DNA from: Deltaproteobacteria bacterium RBG_13_49_15
Lineage (GTDB): Bacteria; Desulfobacterota; Desulfobacteria; Desulfobacterales; UBA2156
Assembly: GCA_001797695.1 (NCBI GenBank)
Contig: MGQD01000020.1
Span: 1 to 6,193 of the forward strand
DNA: 6,193 nt
Reading direction: 5' to 3'
Below are positions 5,325-6,193 of the stretch, one piece after another; the stretch's first letter is position 1; each line of letters starts with the position of its first letter. Both the position numbers and the translations under genes were made by a program. Below the pieces are notes generated by a model. The model was not told the DNA's origin and did not search any database. It saw only the letters and a program-made list of their open reading frames with translations.

Positions 5325-6193
5325 ATGAAGAAATTCATCAACGATCCCTATGATGTGGTGGATGAAATGGTAGAGGGGTTTCAGCAGGTTCATAGAAGGT
5401 ATGTTCGCAAGCTGGACACGGCGCGGGTTCTCGTCAGAGCAGACGCACCTGTAAAAAATAAGGTTGGGATCGTTTCAGGCGGAGGGTCGGGTCACAAGGG
5501 AGCATTCATCGGCTTCATCGGGCAGGGGATGCTGGATGCCGTGGCAGTAGGCGAGATATTCACCTCACCTCCGCCTCTTGCATGCTTCGAAGCTGCAAAA
5601 GCGGTCAATGGGGGCAAAGGAGTCCTTTTCCTTCTGGGTAACTATGCCGGGGATGTGATGAATTTTCAACTCGCAGCGGATATGGCAAAGGTGGATGGAA
5701 TACCGGTCGAGCAGGCGATAAGCACGGATGATGTTGCCTCTGCACCGAAACAGGAAGGATCAAGACGCCGGGGCGTTGTCGGATCATTTCTGGGATGGAA
5801 GGCGGGGGGAGCGAAAGCCGATGAAGGTGGGAGCCTCCAGGAGTGCAAAGCAGCCGTCGAAAAAGTGAACGGGAATACCCGAACCATCGGGGTGGCCATT
5901 TCACCCTGCACAGTTCCGGCTAAAGGAACTCCGACTTTCACCCTTGCTGAAAATGAAATGGAATATGGTGTCGGCCACCACGGCGAACCAGGGACTGCAA
6001 AGATAAAGATGATGACCGCAGATGCCGTCACCGAAAAGATGGTCATGGAAGTGATCGGGGATCTTCCCTTCACAGCAGGAGACGAAGTCGCATTGATGAT
6101 CAACGGCCTGGGAGGAACCCCACATATTGAATTGTACATTTGCTACCGGAAAGCCAGGCAGATCCTGGATGCCAAGGGGATCAAAATCGGCCT
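5325..6193 (+). CDS. dhaK: DhaK-type ketose kinase subunit (dihydroxyacetone or erythrulose kinase), 3' end cut
   Basis: The first 289 codons of a DhaK domain protein (usually about 330-355 residues) run off the right edge. DhaK binds a short ketose covalently through a His, and the phosphate comes from a partner DhaL domain or subunit. All catalytic residues are present: His57 in GGGSGHKG (52-59), Asp110 in NYAGDVMNF (106-114) and the substrate-binding His219 in VGHHGEPG (216-223). GEIFTSPP (76-83), CTVPAKG (195-201) and FTLAENEME (205-213) are also typical. E. coli has GHEP where this has GHKG. AAGGAGG lies five bases before the ATG at 5325. It sits 41 nt after the EryI-like isomerase, which suggests D-erythrulose rather than dihydroxyacetone as substrate, because erythrulose kinases belong to this family. 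A DhaL partner, fused or separate, is expected just beyond the edge. Confidence 0.92.
   Translation, partial: MKKFINDPYDVVDEMVEGFQQVHRRYVRKLDTARVLVRADAPVKNKVGIVSGGGSGHKGAFIGFIGQGMLDAVAVGEIFTSPPPLACFEAAKAVNGGKGVLFLLGNYAGDVMNFQLAADMAKVDGIPVEQAISTDDVASAPKQEGSRRRGVVGSFLGWKAGGAKADEGGSLQECKAAVEKVNGNTRTIGVAISPCTVPAKGTPTFTLAENEMEYGVGHHGEPGTAKIKMMTADAVTEKMVMEVIGDLPFTAGDEVALMINGLGGTPHIELYICYRKARQILDAKGIKIG

Overview
The window reads as one side of a bacterial carbohydrate-catabolism locus. It has dense genes, mostly Shine-Dalgarno-led starts and roughly half G+C by eye. The organism cannot be fixed from this. The mix of a BKACE enzyme, an AEC permease, a eukaryote-like xylulokinase and DhaK/RpiB paralogues would fit an anaerobic or soil/sediment bacterium, but that is a weak inference. 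No RNA genes, CRISPR arrays, insertion sequences or phage genes were seen.

Layout. Positions 1-186 hold nothing I can assign confidently. A minus-strand Rho-independent terminator (187-211) closes a two-gene minus-strand operon: a D-lyxose isomerase-type cupin (1108-1650) followed by a BKACE/DUF849 enzyme (255-1091). A divergent control region (about 1651-1997) follows, with a candidate promoter on each strand and a small palindrome between them. Rightward come an AEC-family permease (1998-2972) and, 20 nt on, a long FGGY kinase that resembles animal xylulokinase (2993-4648). A 188-nt gap then carries a candidate promoter with a perfect -35 and a 21-nt inverted repeat. After it come an RpiB-family isomerase (4837-5283) and a DhaK-type ketose kinase subunit (5325 to beyond the right edge).

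How the genes may work together (inference). The cupin would turn D-lyxose into D-xylulose, and the kinase would make D-xylulose 5-phosphate. The RpiB protein lacks the two histidines used for pentose phosphates in classical RpiB and instead resembles EryI-type tetrulose 4-phosphate isomerases. Its neighbour DhaK is the family that contains erythrulose kinases. Together they could take erythrulose to D-erythrose 4-phosphate. Xylulose 5-phosphate and erythrose 4-phosphate are the two substrates of one transketolase reaction, so the two modules may converge there. The BKACE enzyme does not fit this route obviously. It also lacks features of the best-studied member, so its substrate is open.

Three start sites were placed downstream of the longest possible reading frame because ribosome binding sites, a promoter position or family alignment favour it: the cupin at 1650, the BKACE at 1091 and the kinase at 2993.
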